Assembly (NCBI GenBank): GCA_951802425.1
Contig: OX637803.1
Coordinates: forward strand, 3,100,001 to 3,164,000
Length of the DNA stretch: 64,000 nucleotides
Direction: 5' to 3'
DNA from: Clavaria fumosa
Taxonomy: Eukaryota > Basidiomycota > Agaricomycetes > Agaricales > Clavariaceae
A program made the position numbers and the translations under genes. Positions within the stretch are counted from its first letter, which is position 1; the number at the start of each line of letters is the position of its first letter. This document shows, in pieces, positions 1 to 10,409 of this stretch. The notes under the pieces were generated by a model. It was not told where the DNA came from. It did no database searches and worked only from the letters and a program-made list of their open reading frames with translations.

Positions 1-1
1 C

Positions 2-2741
2 TTTCATAGTCCCGCTATGCATCCAATGATCAACGCCTTTGAACGCGTGGCTCGTTGCATAGAGTTCCGGCCGCCCTGTGTACCTGTCTGTTCAAATGTG
101 ACAGGAAAACTTGTCATGCCTGGCGACGATTCTGTCTTTACTAGGGACTACTTTCTTCGGCATTGCTTACAGCCTGCCTTGTTTCATCACTGTGTCGAAT
201 CCTTGCTTTCTCAACCACTGTTATCAAAGGTCAAGGCTTGGATTGAAATTGGCCCTCATCCAGCGTCGCTGGCGACATTACGGAAATACTCTCCTCTGGC
301 GGACACCCTGCTTCTAGCGTCGCTACGCAAACATCAGGAAGCGTGGGTCACTCTTACGGATACTCTTGCTCACCTCTATTGCTCCGATGTGCGCATGGCC
401 TGGGGTGCTGTCTTCTCTCATCTGCCGTCAGTCCGCTGTGTAGAAACGCCTGCTTATCCTTTGGCGATGACAGAATTTTGGGTTTCTCATCGGGATAATT
501 TAAGTCTACCAGCTGACTCAAGCACATTTCATCTCCGAGTCCCTTCTCCAGATTACTCTATGTTGCGTTTCTGCACCCAGATGGCATCGAGCGCAAACGG
601 TAATCTAGCTGTGTTCGAAACCCCAATTCACGAGATAGGAACTGCTATTCTGGGACACAAGGTCGCTGGTCTGCCGCTTTGTCCAAGCTCCCTCTATCTC
701 GAACAAGTTCTTTCTGGTATTCAGATTGCTCGGCGATGTGTGGACGTTTCTCTAACGATAAGCTACGCTACCCTCAAAGAAGTCGAATTCATCCGGGCTC
801 TTGTGTATGAGGCAAGCGTCGACCAATACATGAAAACTTCTATCAAGTTCCGAGAAGACCTATCTGGCGACTTTAGTGTCAGCTCTCTAGTACGAGGTTC
901 AGAAGAGCTTGTACATGTCCATGGCCGATTTGTGCTTCAGGCGGCTTCGCAAGTCAAGAAAGATCTCGCAGTGGCACTCCCAGTTCTCAAACGCCGGATG
1001 ACGGAAACTCTCCAGTCGACTGAGGGCGAATTATCCGAAACTTTCTCATCTCGAACAGTCTATGATGTCATTTTTCCTCGCGTGGTGACATATAGCGGAC
1101 GCTATCGCACAGTGGTATCCCTGACGGTCGATTCAACTGGCATGGGTGCCGTCGCGTTTGTACGGCTACCAAGCGAAAATGCGGGGATGCAGCTTGAGCG
1201 CTCTCTATTCCTAGATTCATTACTTCACGTGGCTGGTTTCATCGCCAATCTGCAAGCCGATTACATGGATGCTTATATTTGTTGCGAGCTCGGTTCCATG
1301 AAGGTCGTCCAAGAGCTAGTCTGTAGCGGTCACACGTATGCGGTGTATTGCCGCAATCAGCGGATGTCTGGTGGTATTTCACTTGCGGCTGAAGTCTACG
1401 TCTTGCAAAAGGAGGCACCTCATACAATCGTCGGCCATATTGAGAATATCGTGTTCCGTCGCACTCAACTCGATGACCTCAAGCAAATCCTGGAGAAAGC
1501 ACGAATCAGCCTCAAACTCAGGGCAAGCTCTACAATTCACAATGAGCGACGGTACCAGGATTCTGCGGACCACGTGGAGGGTGAGGTTATCCAGCTAATC
1601 GCTGGCGCTTGCAACATTCATCCCATGTCGTTCAACTCTCGCGCGAACTTGCGAGACCTAGGGGTCGATTCTTTGATGTCCATTGAAATCATCCACAAGC
1701 TACAGGTGGTGTTCCCAAAGGTTTCATTCAAATCTCTCCAGCCATTGCCGTTTTCTGTGGTCTCGGACATCGTGCATTTCATCATAAGCAGCGGCTGTCG
1801 TGACACCTCTTCTCATTGCAACTTCACCTCCACCGTCACGGAAATGTTCCCCAACAACTTCAGTCTTGTTTCAAAAGGTGTTGACGACAGGACTGGTTCC
1901 GCGGCAGGTATCAATCGGACGCAGTTTAGCTTCGATCAGCTAGGCAGGGCTACCAGATCGGACTGCGGCTCACCTCTCTTTCTTTTCCATGATGGCAGCG
2001 GTTTGACACACAATTACCAACGCCTGCCATCTCTTAGTCGTAATGTGTGGGCAATTGAAAACCCCAATTTTACGACCATGCAACCATGGAACAGCATCTT
2101 TGACATGGCGGAGCACTACGCCGAACAAATACAGGCCATCGTACCCATAGGAGATGTCTTGTTAGGCGGTAAGCTAGTTTTTACTTTCTACACTTGCTTG
2201 ATCGCATCATCATGACTTCCAAGGCTCCTCGTTTGGCGGTGTAGTGGCTGTCGAATGTGCGCGTCAGCTGCTGCTCATCGGTTATTCTGTGAAGGGTGTA
2301 ATTCTCATCGACTCGCCTTGCCCGATTGCTCACGCTCCATTATCGGATCGTATCATCGATTTTGCGCTTAAGCTACACTGCCCACAGAATTCGAATTCCG
2401 AAATCGGTGACCTTGTCAAGGCGCAAATGCAGATGAATGCTCTTTTGCTCGCTCGCTACGAGCCCTGCAACAGCCTAGCTCCATATCCTTCCTTGGCTTT
2501 ACTCCATTCAAAGGAACCCTTTAGACCCTGTTCGATCCGATGCATTCCCCGCTGGTTAGGTAAGCGTGATTCTGCTTGGGCAGCCGCTGTTTGGGAAGCA
2601 TTAGTGGACGCGCCAGTTGAGGTCTGGGAGATACCGGGCAATCATTTTCAGTCATTCGTGCCCGAAAATGTCAGTTCAGCGTGCCAAACTTTTTGCGATA
2701 CTTATTCTAGCCTCAGATACAGCAAGTTTCATTCTGTCTAA
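2..2741 (+). CDS. Non-reducing polyketide synthase, C-terminal part (AT end, PT, ACP, TE); 5' truncated by the window edge
   Basis: The reading frame is already open at base 2 with FHSPAM, the conserved end of an acyltransferase domain. A product-template domain follows, with catalytic His in GHKVAGLPL (codon near 653) and Asp in LFLDSLLHVAGF (near 1214). Next comes an acyl carrier protein with the phosphopantetheine serine in DLGVDSLMS (near 1669). One intron, 2169-2223, splits the thioesterase nucleophile motif; joining the exons gives GSSFGG (serine codon 2229) and a later His in GNHF (2643). AT-PT-ACP-TE order is that of fungal non-reducing PKSs, which build aromatic cores such as orsellinic acid in the cytosol. 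In this class the PT domain folds the chain and the TE releases it. KS and any SAT domain lie outside the window, so the product cannot be called. Stop at 2739-2741. The next gene, SDH3, is convergent and ends 137 bp away. Confidence 0.93.
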
Positions 2742-2878
2742 ATGATGCTTGCGAATACCTTGATTCAACAATACGTTGAATTCTTTGGGTTCGCTCAGCC
2801 GACCATTGCTACGAAAAAATGTTGTACTCTGATAATGTTTATCGGTGGTGCAAGGGGAGAGTACATTTCCGACTGGCA

Positions 2879-3636
2879 CTACATCAATAGTGCAACGGTA
2901 GACGCAGCCGAAGCACCTAGGACTGCATAGCCTGAGGCATACGCGCCCTTGACCGTTAGGACTGCAGCCAGGGCATGAAGCAATATATAATCGGAGAATA
3001 AAGAACTGAGGACACACATTTGCCCATATCCCAGCAAAGGTGCCTGATCCCATTGAAGGAATGGAAAGAGAACTCAAGCGCTAGGAGAGCCTTCGTTGCA
3101 AACTTGACGGTGTCTGGGAGACCAGAAACGTAGGGGATGATATGGGCGCTGTCGAAAGAAGTCGGTGCGACGAGGTAGGCAAGCGAAAATCCATACAAGA
3201 CTGGATAGCATCAGAGACCCATGGGCTTATAATCAGTTCCTACGCTCCTTTGTATCCAGTTTAGGGAGGCGACTCACGCACGCCGATACCGGCGCCAGTA
3301 ATACGGTTGGCTATAGAGCCGAGCCAAGTGAGTTGCGGCTGGTAAATTGTAAAATGCGGGCTAGATGGCCGGCTGAGCCGTTGTTTATTGAGAATTTTCA
3401 AAGCCTCTGAGGGGGGCAGAGACTGTATTTGGACCCCACTGCGATGTATACTGGGTGAGCGTGGACGAAGATATACATCGGCACTGACCGTCTCAGCACG
3501 ATATGGCGATTTACTAATCAGTTAAGGTGAGCACAACAATTCCTTTTCAGCTTGACGCAAGATGAAAGATACCGAGTCGTAGGTTGTACACGGCTTGACG
3601 GAATGTTGAGGGAGATCCAAGGTTGCGATAGAACAT
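2879..3636 (-). CDS. SDH3: Succinate dehydrogenase cytochrome b subunit (complex II membrane anchor, SdhC/Sdh3)
   Basis: Four exons on the minus strand: 3573-3636, 3278-3406, 3018-3200 and 2879-2961, with introns 3407-3572, 3201-3277 and 2962-3017. Joined, they give 152 residues in frame. Exon 2 carries [13 protein letters not shown] and [11 protein letters not shown], the quinone-site signature; exon 3 carries [15 protein letters not shown] with the haem-ligand histidine; exon 4 ends in a third hydrophobic helix. The protein would sit in the mitochondrial inner membrane, anchoring complex II and passing electrons to ubiquinone. Exon 1 starts [14 protein letters not shown], an arginine-bearing, acid-free stretch typical of a mitochondrial presequence; this exon and its splice are the least certain part. 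Length and motifs fit an intact family member. It diverges from POP5 across 60 bp and faces the PKS tail to tail. Whether it is the housekeeping gene or a second copy cannot be judged here. Confidence 0.9.
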
Positions 3637-3696
3637 CTTGGTTGAGACTGGCAGGATAACTGGCGCTTACCTCTCCGTTCATGTGATCGCTCTGGC
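3637..3696. promoter_or_regulatory. 60-bp bidirectional promoter region between SDH3 and POP5
   Basis: The two start codons (SDH3 at 3636 on minus, POP5 at 3697 on plus) face away from each other with only 60 bp between. All shared promoter and 5' leader sequence must lie here or inside the genes. No clear TATA box is visible. If SDH3 starts upstream of the exon I chose, the gap is even smaller. Confidence 0.6.
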
Positions 3697-4287
3697 ATGG
3701 TCCGCTTCAAGGTGACTATCACCCATCAGAGAATTCTCTGCATATTGAGCAATTCAAATCGCACCAACAGAACCGCTGGTTTGTCGTAGAGTTCATCCCA
3801 ATCCCGAAGACTTCAACGAACAAGCTAACTCCCTTCACCAACGTCACCGGCGGGCATATATGGTCTGCGCTTAAGCAGAGCGTCCTGACCAATTTTGGTG
3901 ATACGGGCTGGGGTGCAATCGGCAGTTCTCTCAACGGTGCGCCAGTCATGTACCTTAATTTGCAGCTTGTCTTGACAGGAAGCCAGTAAAATATTATTCC
4001 TCGATAAATCGCATTTGTATCATCAGAGTAGCAAGGGATCATCACCGTACTGCTTGGGGTGCGATAACTCTTTTGTCTACCATTGAAGGCCAAAATTTCA
4101 TCCCAAACGTCATCCACGTTTCAGGTGAGTGCACCATACAATTCAATAATTGAGGTGTTTGAACGTCAGCAATGAAGGGACGATAAGACAAGCACAGCGG
4201 GCAGCCATCATGCACAACAGAGATGTTATTGCACGACATCCTTACGAAATTAGAGCCAAGGATGGCGTCCATGTAACCCCATTGTAA
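3697..4287 (+). CDS. POP5: RNase P/MRP protein subunit Pop5
   Basis: Four exons: 3697-3711, 3771-3936, 3987-4124 and 4178-4287; introns 3712-3770, 3937-3986 and 4125-4177. They join in frame to 142 residues beginning MVRFKNRWFVVEF, the family start. The body shows ALKQSVLTNFGDTGWGAIG, then VKYYSSINRICIIRVARD and IEGQNFIPNVIHVSG, all hallmarks of the Rpp14/Pop5 fold. Pop5 is a nuclear protein subunit of RNase P and RNase MRP, which mature tRNA 5' ends and process rRNA. The first coding exon is only five codons. The C-terminus is short, ending HVTPL, and its last codons and stop fall inside sequence that recurs in repeats at about 35,458 and 38,870. The natural tail may have been replaced by an insertion. 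Confidence 0.9.
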
Positions 4288-4330
4288 TGTGTTGAGTAAA
4301 CTCCACCTGGACATGTTACAATGTTGCCTA
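4276..4330. repeat. Short palindromic repeat (CATTGTAATG ... TTACAATG) overlapping the POP5 stop codon
   Basis: A segment of about 45 bp bounded by CATTGTAATG and GTTACAATG contains GAGTAAACTCCACCTGGACA. A close relative (CAGTAAATTCCACCCAGATG inside the same ends) occurs near 35,460-35,505, and again inverted near 38,825-38,875. The phrase TATAGGCCCTGAGG that follows here also recurs at about 35,607 and 35,640. This looks like a remnant of the transposable element family described at 35.2-36.1 kb. It supplies the TAA that ends POP5. Confidence 0.7.
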
Positions 4331-6417
4331 TGTGATTATAGGCCCTGAGGCTCCAGCACACTGACATAATCTGCAACCATGATAAAGACAAGGGTGAGTA
4401 GAAAGAAGAAAGCCAAATATGTTGCTCTGAAAACCTGATGGGAAAGATCTTTCAGGTGGATGGGTCAACAAGCTTCTGGTTGATCTTGCCAATGTCCTTG
4501 GAGAACTTGCCAATTGTGGTCAGATATCTGCCTCTGAAAGCAAAAGAGTGAGACTCAGCAATTCCCACACAAAAGCTGTACCACAATTACAGCCACAAGC
4601 TTACCAAATCATCTCAAACAATTATCAAGATCTTCTTTGATAAGACTCTGTAAGTTAATGTGGAAATGTCAAAGAAAAGAATATTAACTGATATTTTCTG
4701 TACTAATTTACCAAAATAAAATGGGTCTCAATTTGAATAATAACATTTCATGTATCCAGATGATGGCTTGTGCAGATTCCCAAGGCTCTGAAAATAATAT
4801 TGGAGTGCTTATGAGTCTACTGTATGTGACTCACATTTCATGCAAATTTTAAATTCTGTGCTGTTCTGAATTGCTGAGTACTCTGTTCCTTCAGAACATT
4901 GCTGATGCAGTAGCATAGTTGGAACCATTGTTAAAATAGTTCAGAAATGATACAGTCAAGCTAGTACAAATAATATACACATCAGGATTCAGGACTTTTG
5001 GTTTCAGTCACATGGTCAACTTTTTTGCAAACAGCTGTAATGCTATCTAGTCCTAGACACTTGGCCTGAGCATTCTTAGTATTGTTCTCACTGTCCTCAA
5101 TGACACCAACAAGTTCTGCATGACTCCAGCAGACTCCAGCAGATTCCAGTGTTGTCTTCAGACTTCATCCATCCTTGCTTTGGGGCAATGTACCAACAGG
5201 GTAAATCAGGACATGTATGATGGCACAGCCCATAGATCAAGGCTGCAGTCCCACCCCTCAAGCCCCTAGTCTTTTATGAGGAGGCAGGTGTCATGCCAAC
5301 TCCAGTCTGGACTCTTGCCCAGACTCTGCTCTGCTCCAGTGCAGCTTTGCTTTGCCTCCTCTCTCCTCTAGTGTCAGACTTAGTCTCACGGTTCACACAA
5401 CTTAACGTAAGGTCGATGATGATGATACTAACATAAGGGGAAAAGGGTACAAGTAAGAAAAGGATGTGGTATATATAGCGAACGCTTCGGGAGTTGCTGG
5501 CATTCCCACGCTCGGACCCCGTGCGTCACGTGATGCGTCCAGGCCCGGGTCACGTGATTTTCCCATTATGTAATCCACCACCCATTCAGGTCACATGACT
5601 CGTCCGCAAACGGGAGGGTTCAGTCACAAGAATTGTGACAAGAAGATGTTGTCTTGGCCAACGAAGGCCTCATCAGTCACGTGCAACCATGTTCGCTGCC
5701 ACACAATCCATCGCATCTCGACGCCTCTCAGCACACCCAGATGACATCATATCCTCCCTCCGTACCTATTTAAGAGTTGCTCTTGCCCATTCCCCCAGAC
5801 TCATCACTCACCCACATCCTCCACACTTGCTCCTTGCACCATTTCGCATTACCCACCCTCCACTCCCTGGTTTGGCCTTGGTGGCTAGTGGCTCTGTGCT
5901 TCGGGCGGTCCTGTCGCTCCCCCCGGCACACCCAGTCTGGGCCCAGACAAGTCTTATTGATTTGTCCATCCCCAGCTCCTTTCTTGGCCTTTCCAACCTG
6001 CTTATGTAAGCGATCCTGACATCTAGTGTCCATACTGCATCAGCAAACCAGGGTTGATACTACAGTAGACTGTGGCAGTGCTATACAGACCCATAGAACT
6101 CATAGACATTCTTCCCACCTGCACCATTTTTCCCACTCATAGTAAAACTACATGAGACCTTTGCCAATGCATCTCATGATTTTTCAACTAGAGTTACCAA
6201 AATTGAAGAGTTGTAGCAGCAGCAGACAAATTATCTAGTTGGTGGGAAAAATGGTGTCAGTACACTGTATGTAGAACTATGTAGATACAAGGTTTTTCTG
6301 TATAAATCTATACAGATCTATCTAGATGCTGCTTGCCTGCAACCACAACCATAACCATAACCTCCTCCCTTCCTCTGCAAACCAGCCACTGCAAATCAAC
6401 AGCCCAAGTCCCCACAA
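4331..6417. other. Gene-free stretch of about 2.1 kb, partly repeat-derived
   Basis: I find no reading frame here with family motifs or with joinable exons. The first 1 kb is AT-rich and low in coding character. From about 5,400 the composition becomes more GC-rich and promoter-like (CACGTG boxes, then TATTTAAG near 5,768 followed by pyrimidine-rich sequence), yet no convincing gene starts after it. It may include a degraded LTR or MITE, but I cannot define ends. Confidence 0.5.
5520..5690. promoter_or_regulatory. Cluster of E-box-like CACGTG/CACATG motifs
   Basis: TCACGTGA appears twice within 30 bp (about 5,525 and 5,550), followed by TCACATGAC (about 5,590) and TCACGTGC (about 5,676). CACGTG is the core bound by bHLH factors. 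There is no clear gene immediately downstream, so function is unproven. Confidence 0.35.
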
Positions 6418-7511
6418 TCAGTCTGTGACTGCAGTAGAGGGCTTGATTGGCATAACACTGATGGCTGCCATACCCTCAAACCATTGGACTAAATCAGCCA
6501 CTTTCCTAACTCCAGCATCACTAGACCCAAGGCGCAGATCCGGTCTCAAACGGTTGTCCTCGTCTGTATAAGGCATTGTACGGTAGCAGATCGTCAGCCG
6601 AGAGTTGAGGTAGGGTGAGGCAGTCAGCATGGGCGTGCCCAAGATTGGAGGATCTCGCGCGCGTTGCACGTCTGACCGGACGAGAAGCATGAATTTGTGA
6701 CAGGGCAGATAAAACATTGTAGCGCGCGACCCACTTTCGAGCAGAACGACATCGCCGCGCTTGACGGAGGGACCTGGGTCTGCGCCTGCACCGCTCCACA
6801 TCTCTGCGACTTCCCTCCATGCGGTCAGCTTGCAGATGGCGCCGTGCTCGTCGCCAAGGATCATCCGGAGGATAGAGACGTGCTTTCCGGCATCGACGCC
6901 TTTCCTGACCGTGATCGAATCAAGGTTCTCGATCTCGATGACAGCCAGCAGCACATGGATCTTGGTGTCGGTAGATGCGCCCAGGGTCGAGAGCGAAGAC
7001 AAGGCGTGCATGTCGATGCAGAACGCGGGGAACCGCGCAATGGACGACGTCTCGGAGTAGTCGTACGACTGCGAACCCTTGAGCATGCTGATGCTGACGC
7101 TTGTACTGGCGTCATGCCCCGACCCCGACGTCGTGAGGAGAGATACTCTGCTCGCCTCATGCAGACCGCTTGATGGCCAGGTGATCACCGTGGCGTGTTC
7201 TGAAGAAAAGGCACACACATAGTAGAGGCAGTCCATATAGGAATCGTAGTAACGGAATGGGTCTGCTCACCGCCCACTTCGTCCTCCAGATTGTTTTCAT
7301 CCGGCACAAGTCTTTGTGCTGCATCTTCGTCGAAGATGACATTGCGATAGAGGAATGAGATGCGCCTGTTGGCCGCTTCTAGCGTCGCAAGCGACAGGAT
7401 TCCACTAGTAGTCTTGGATGAAAAGGTTTCCCAGCCGTAATTCTCGGACGTTGGTTTATGCTGCAGTACGAGGCGCGATGGCGCATCGAGGAACACGTGA
7501 AACCGTGTCAT
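6418..7511 (-). CDS. OB-fold protein, possibly related to shieldin subunit 2 C-terminal domain
   Basis: Two exons, 7271-7511 and 6418-7199, intron 7200-7270 (GTGAGC...TTCAG), giving 340 residues from MTRFHVFLDAPSRL. The second half reads KIHVLLAVIEIENLDSI, then VSILRMILGDEHGAICKLTAW and VKRGDVVLLES. This alternation of strands, a loop and a late VKxGDVV strand is typical of single-stranded-DNA-binding OB folds. The pattern 'leucine-rich strand, D-E-x-G, L-T-A-W' resembles the SHLD2/RPA-like group involved in repair, but this is recognition by eye only. No zinc ligands or catalytic residues are evident. It lies 203 bp downstream of the TPR gene stop on the same strand. A nuclear role in DNA repair is an inference; it could be an unrelated OB protein. 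Confidence 0.62.
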
Positions 7512-7714
7512 CGCTGCTTCGCCGCCGTGGTCAACGACGTTGTATCAAAAACGGGTTATCTCGTCAGTGAATAGGCACATGCTGCACGTTGTAGTCCAGC
7601 TGTGCAAAGAAGAAAGCAAAGCAAAAAGAAGGGCATAAAAACTGGGGTACTGTAGAGGCGTATAATCGAAAAAAATGGAGAGACTGGTATTAACCTCTTT
7701 GGAAGCTGGAAATG

Positions 7715-9840
7715 TTACTCGACCCTGCGCACGATGTATCGGCTCCAGCCAGGGTTCAAAAACGTTTCCGTCTGGGTGTCGACGACAACACCAGGAGGGT
7801 CCTTTCCCTTCCCTGCGCTCTTCTGCTTCCCTTTTGCTCCCGTCCTATCCTGCGCGCATCCTGGCGCCTCCAAGGGAACCTCAAATGTCGTGGGCGTCAG
7901 CACGACCTTGAGCTTGCATTCGTCCGCCGGCGTCCGTGCGAATGGCAACGGCCGCGGCGGTTTCCGCTGCGGCACGTGCGGACGCGCGCGTCGAGTCGGC
8001 ATACCGTCGGCATCGTCATGGGCATGCTGAGACGCAGATGCTGTGGACGACGACGAAGGGGACGAGGAGAGCTCCGACGGCACGGGCGGCTGGAGCGCCA
8101 TGAGCTCTGCGAGCGCCTCAGCGTTGGTTGGTTGTATCTTCAACACGGCACACAGGTCTGAAGGGAAGAGGGGGGAGCGTCGTGGACACAGGTCCTTTGC
8201 TAGAAGTGGCAAGGGCGTGAACCTTTTATGGCATCTTCAATGCGTCCCATCATACTCCGGGCCTTTGCACGGCGAAAATAGCCCTTCTCACTGCGATGTT
8301 GGCTCAGTGCCTTTGTGCATGCTTCCTCCGCTTGGATCCAGCTGCGTTTAGAAAGGAAGCAAAATAGCCTGCTTCAGCTACGCGGATGGCGCGCAAGATA
8401 CCACGCACTGGCTAAGCTTGAGATGAGCAGCTGCCAGGTTGAGCTGGTAGTGGGGCAGTTCTGGCTCAATCTCGAACGCTTTCTCGTAGTGCTCAATTGC
8501 TTGGATAAAGTTGCCCTTGCGGAATGCAGCGTTGCCCTGAGACCGGAGGAATGTGGTAAGAAAAAGGATGATATGGGAATTGGAGGGTGGAGACGATCAT
8601 CTCACGGATTCCTTTTCCAGCTCAGCGGTCAAGTATCGCCAGTCCATCAGCTCGCCGATGGTTAGATCATTGTCGACGTCCTGCGAGGAACCTGGGTCGG
8701 ACCCACTGGAGTCGAAATCCACTTCCCAGATGTCTTCCTCCTCTTCCGTCTCCCATCCGAAGATGCCGCTGCCTGCAATACTGTATATGTCAAATTTGCA
8801 GGAAATCGCACAAGCGGAAGAAATAACATGGAGGAAATAAAGCGGGAAGGGGAAACGAGGACGCACCGCGGCCGTCCCACTCCCGCTGTTTGCCGGAGCG
8901 CACTCCGTGTTCCTCTTCTTCCTCGCGTACCGTGCGCTCGCACACCTCACCAAGATGGTCAGTGGAGCAGCCGCAGTCACACCACTTAGTGGTGAGCTTC
9001 TCGTGAAGGATGACGCCGTAGCCGCGCACATCGAATTCGCGCGCGACGCGCCAGAGGGATTGTGTGAGTCTCTCGTATCCGACGCGTACCTTGTTTCGCC
9101 AGTCGTGTGGCAGATCGTGGGGGAATAAGCCTGGCCCGTCGGAGCCGTACTGCGTATCGCAAGCGTCTTGGAGAGCCTCAAGGCCCTCGGCAGGGGCGGG
9201 AAGATGGTGAGGCTTGGCGAAAGAGGGCTGTGGCATGGCCTCAAGAACATCAAGATGGGCTTTGAGTGAGGGATAGTAAGGTAGAAGACGGATGGATTGT
9301 AGACCACGCCTCTCGCAGATGGGGACGTTGTTGGACAATGCCTGTGATATTCGTCAACGACCAAAGTTACACTGATGGCTTATGAATGCACACAAAATGT
9401 CTCAAGGCCGTGTAGGACCATAGCACGCTCTTAGTAGCGACACGGTCTCCAACCTGGCGTAGGTCCATGCCAATAGCGGCGCGGAAGAAGTCTTTGATCT
9501 CGTCGCAGTCTACATTGAAGGCGACCCAGCCGGGCCCAGCGACGTTGATACATCGCAGCATGAGAGTGGGAAGGTGCACGAGGGTAACATTATGAAGGTG
9601 CGTTGAAAATAGGCGCGCGATGTCATGCTGGTAACGGAGAAGGAGGATGCGGGCGATAGTGCGCTCGAGCAGCGAGACAGCGGAGATGGCCTGCGAGATG
9701 GAACGGTCGATATGGGGATTGTGGGATTTGTGATGGTGCTGGTCGTTGTGCTTAACGACCTCGACGTGGATTCCGTTGGGTGATTTCCTGAGCAGACCCG
9801 AGACGGATTTCTTCTTGATGTGGGAGTACTTTGCGGGCAT
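7715..9840 (-). CDS. TPR-domain protein of unknown function with a long uncharacterised N-terminal half
   Basis: Six exons join in frame to 592 residues: 9394-9840, 8867-9341, 8606-8772, 8409-8536, 8223-8341 and 7715-8157. The N-terminal 300 residues (from MPAKYSHIKKKSVSG) match no family I recognise; they include a Cys pair in TKWCDCGC. After an acidic linker come three tetratricopeptide repeats: GNAAFRKGNFIQAIEHYEKA, HWIQAEEACTKALSQHRSE with YFRRAKARS, and IEDAIKDLCAVLKIQP. A serine/proline-rich tail with Lys/Gly-rich segments follows. TPRs bind partner peptides, often chaperones, so a scaffold or co-chaperone role is the safest guess. The whole could also be two adjacent genes, although every junction keeps frame with canonical splice sites. 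It is followed by the OB-fold gene and preceded by COA6, all on the minus strand. Confidence 0.72.
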
Positions 9841-9964
9841 GGCGTTTGGCAGAGGAGCAACGACGAGCTCGATGACGGGCTCAAAGACAAGTACGACTAC
9901 GAGTACGATGAGGAAATGTACGGCGACAACGGCGACGACGTGAGTCTCCGCCAACCGCACCGCT

Positions 9965-10305
9965 TCACGCCTGGCCCTCCTCCTGCGCTCCTCCGCCGCC
10001 GCCCTGCGCCTGCAACTCCTTCAAGCGCTCTAGCGCAACACGGCGTTTATTAAAATACTCAACCTGTACGACGGTCAGCACACCGACAACGACGGGAACG
10101 CCGGCCACGTAGATCTCACCCAGCTTCGCACGCAACTTGCCTCATACGCAGCCTTTTCTCCCGTACACGCATCTCCTTCCTTGCCCACTTCAACGACGCC
10201 GAGAGCATTCAAGCACTTGAAGTAGGCATCTCTGTTCGTCCAACACTTCTCGCGTCCTGCACGGTCCGGGTTCGCTGCTGGCGGCGGTGTCGGGATGTGA
10301 TTCAT
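9965..10305 (-). CDS. COA6: Cytochrome c oxidase assembly factor 6 (Cox12-like CHCH protein)
   Basis: Two exons, 10120-10305 and 9965-10063, intron 10064-10119, 94 residues from MNHIPTPPPAANPDR. The family core is plain: REKCWTNRDAYFKCLN (CX9C) and, after a spacer with GDAC, EASCVRSWVEYFNKRR (C-Xn-C). These paired cysteines form the CHCH helical hairpin of the mitochondrial intermembrane space. COA6 helps copper delivery to the Cox2 subunit during complex IV assembly. The start at 10305 is preferred because the frame upstream lacks an ATG. The C-terminal tail is glycine/glutamine rich. It is divergent from the TBC gene, about 104 bp apart, and its stop lies 124 bp from the TPR gene start. Confidence 0.9.
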
Positions 10306-10409
10306 CGCTGAGCTCACCAACCAAACTCACTCGTGACTTGCTTGTGTTATAACCCTTCGACTCTTCTGCCCTTGCCCTCCTGCTCAACAGGTCGTCGCCG
10401 GACCACCCA
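10306..10409. promoter_or_regulatory. Short divergent promoter region between COA6 and the TBC gene
   Basis: About 104 bp separate the two proposed start codons. A good acceptor-like CAACAG occurs just before the TBC start, so an upstream leader exon for that gene is possible. Confidence 0.45.

Noticed and set aside
5635..6009. 124-codon plus-strand frame as a gene
   Set aside because: Pro/Ser/His-rich, no family match, overlapping equally open frames on both strands; looks like promoter or LTR sequence.
9820..10053. Acidic plus-strand frame (DELDDGLKDKYDYEYDEE) with a GTGAGT after it, as a first exon of a new gene
   Set aside because: No matching downstream exon; the space is filled by COA6 exon 2 and the TPR gene start on the minus strand.
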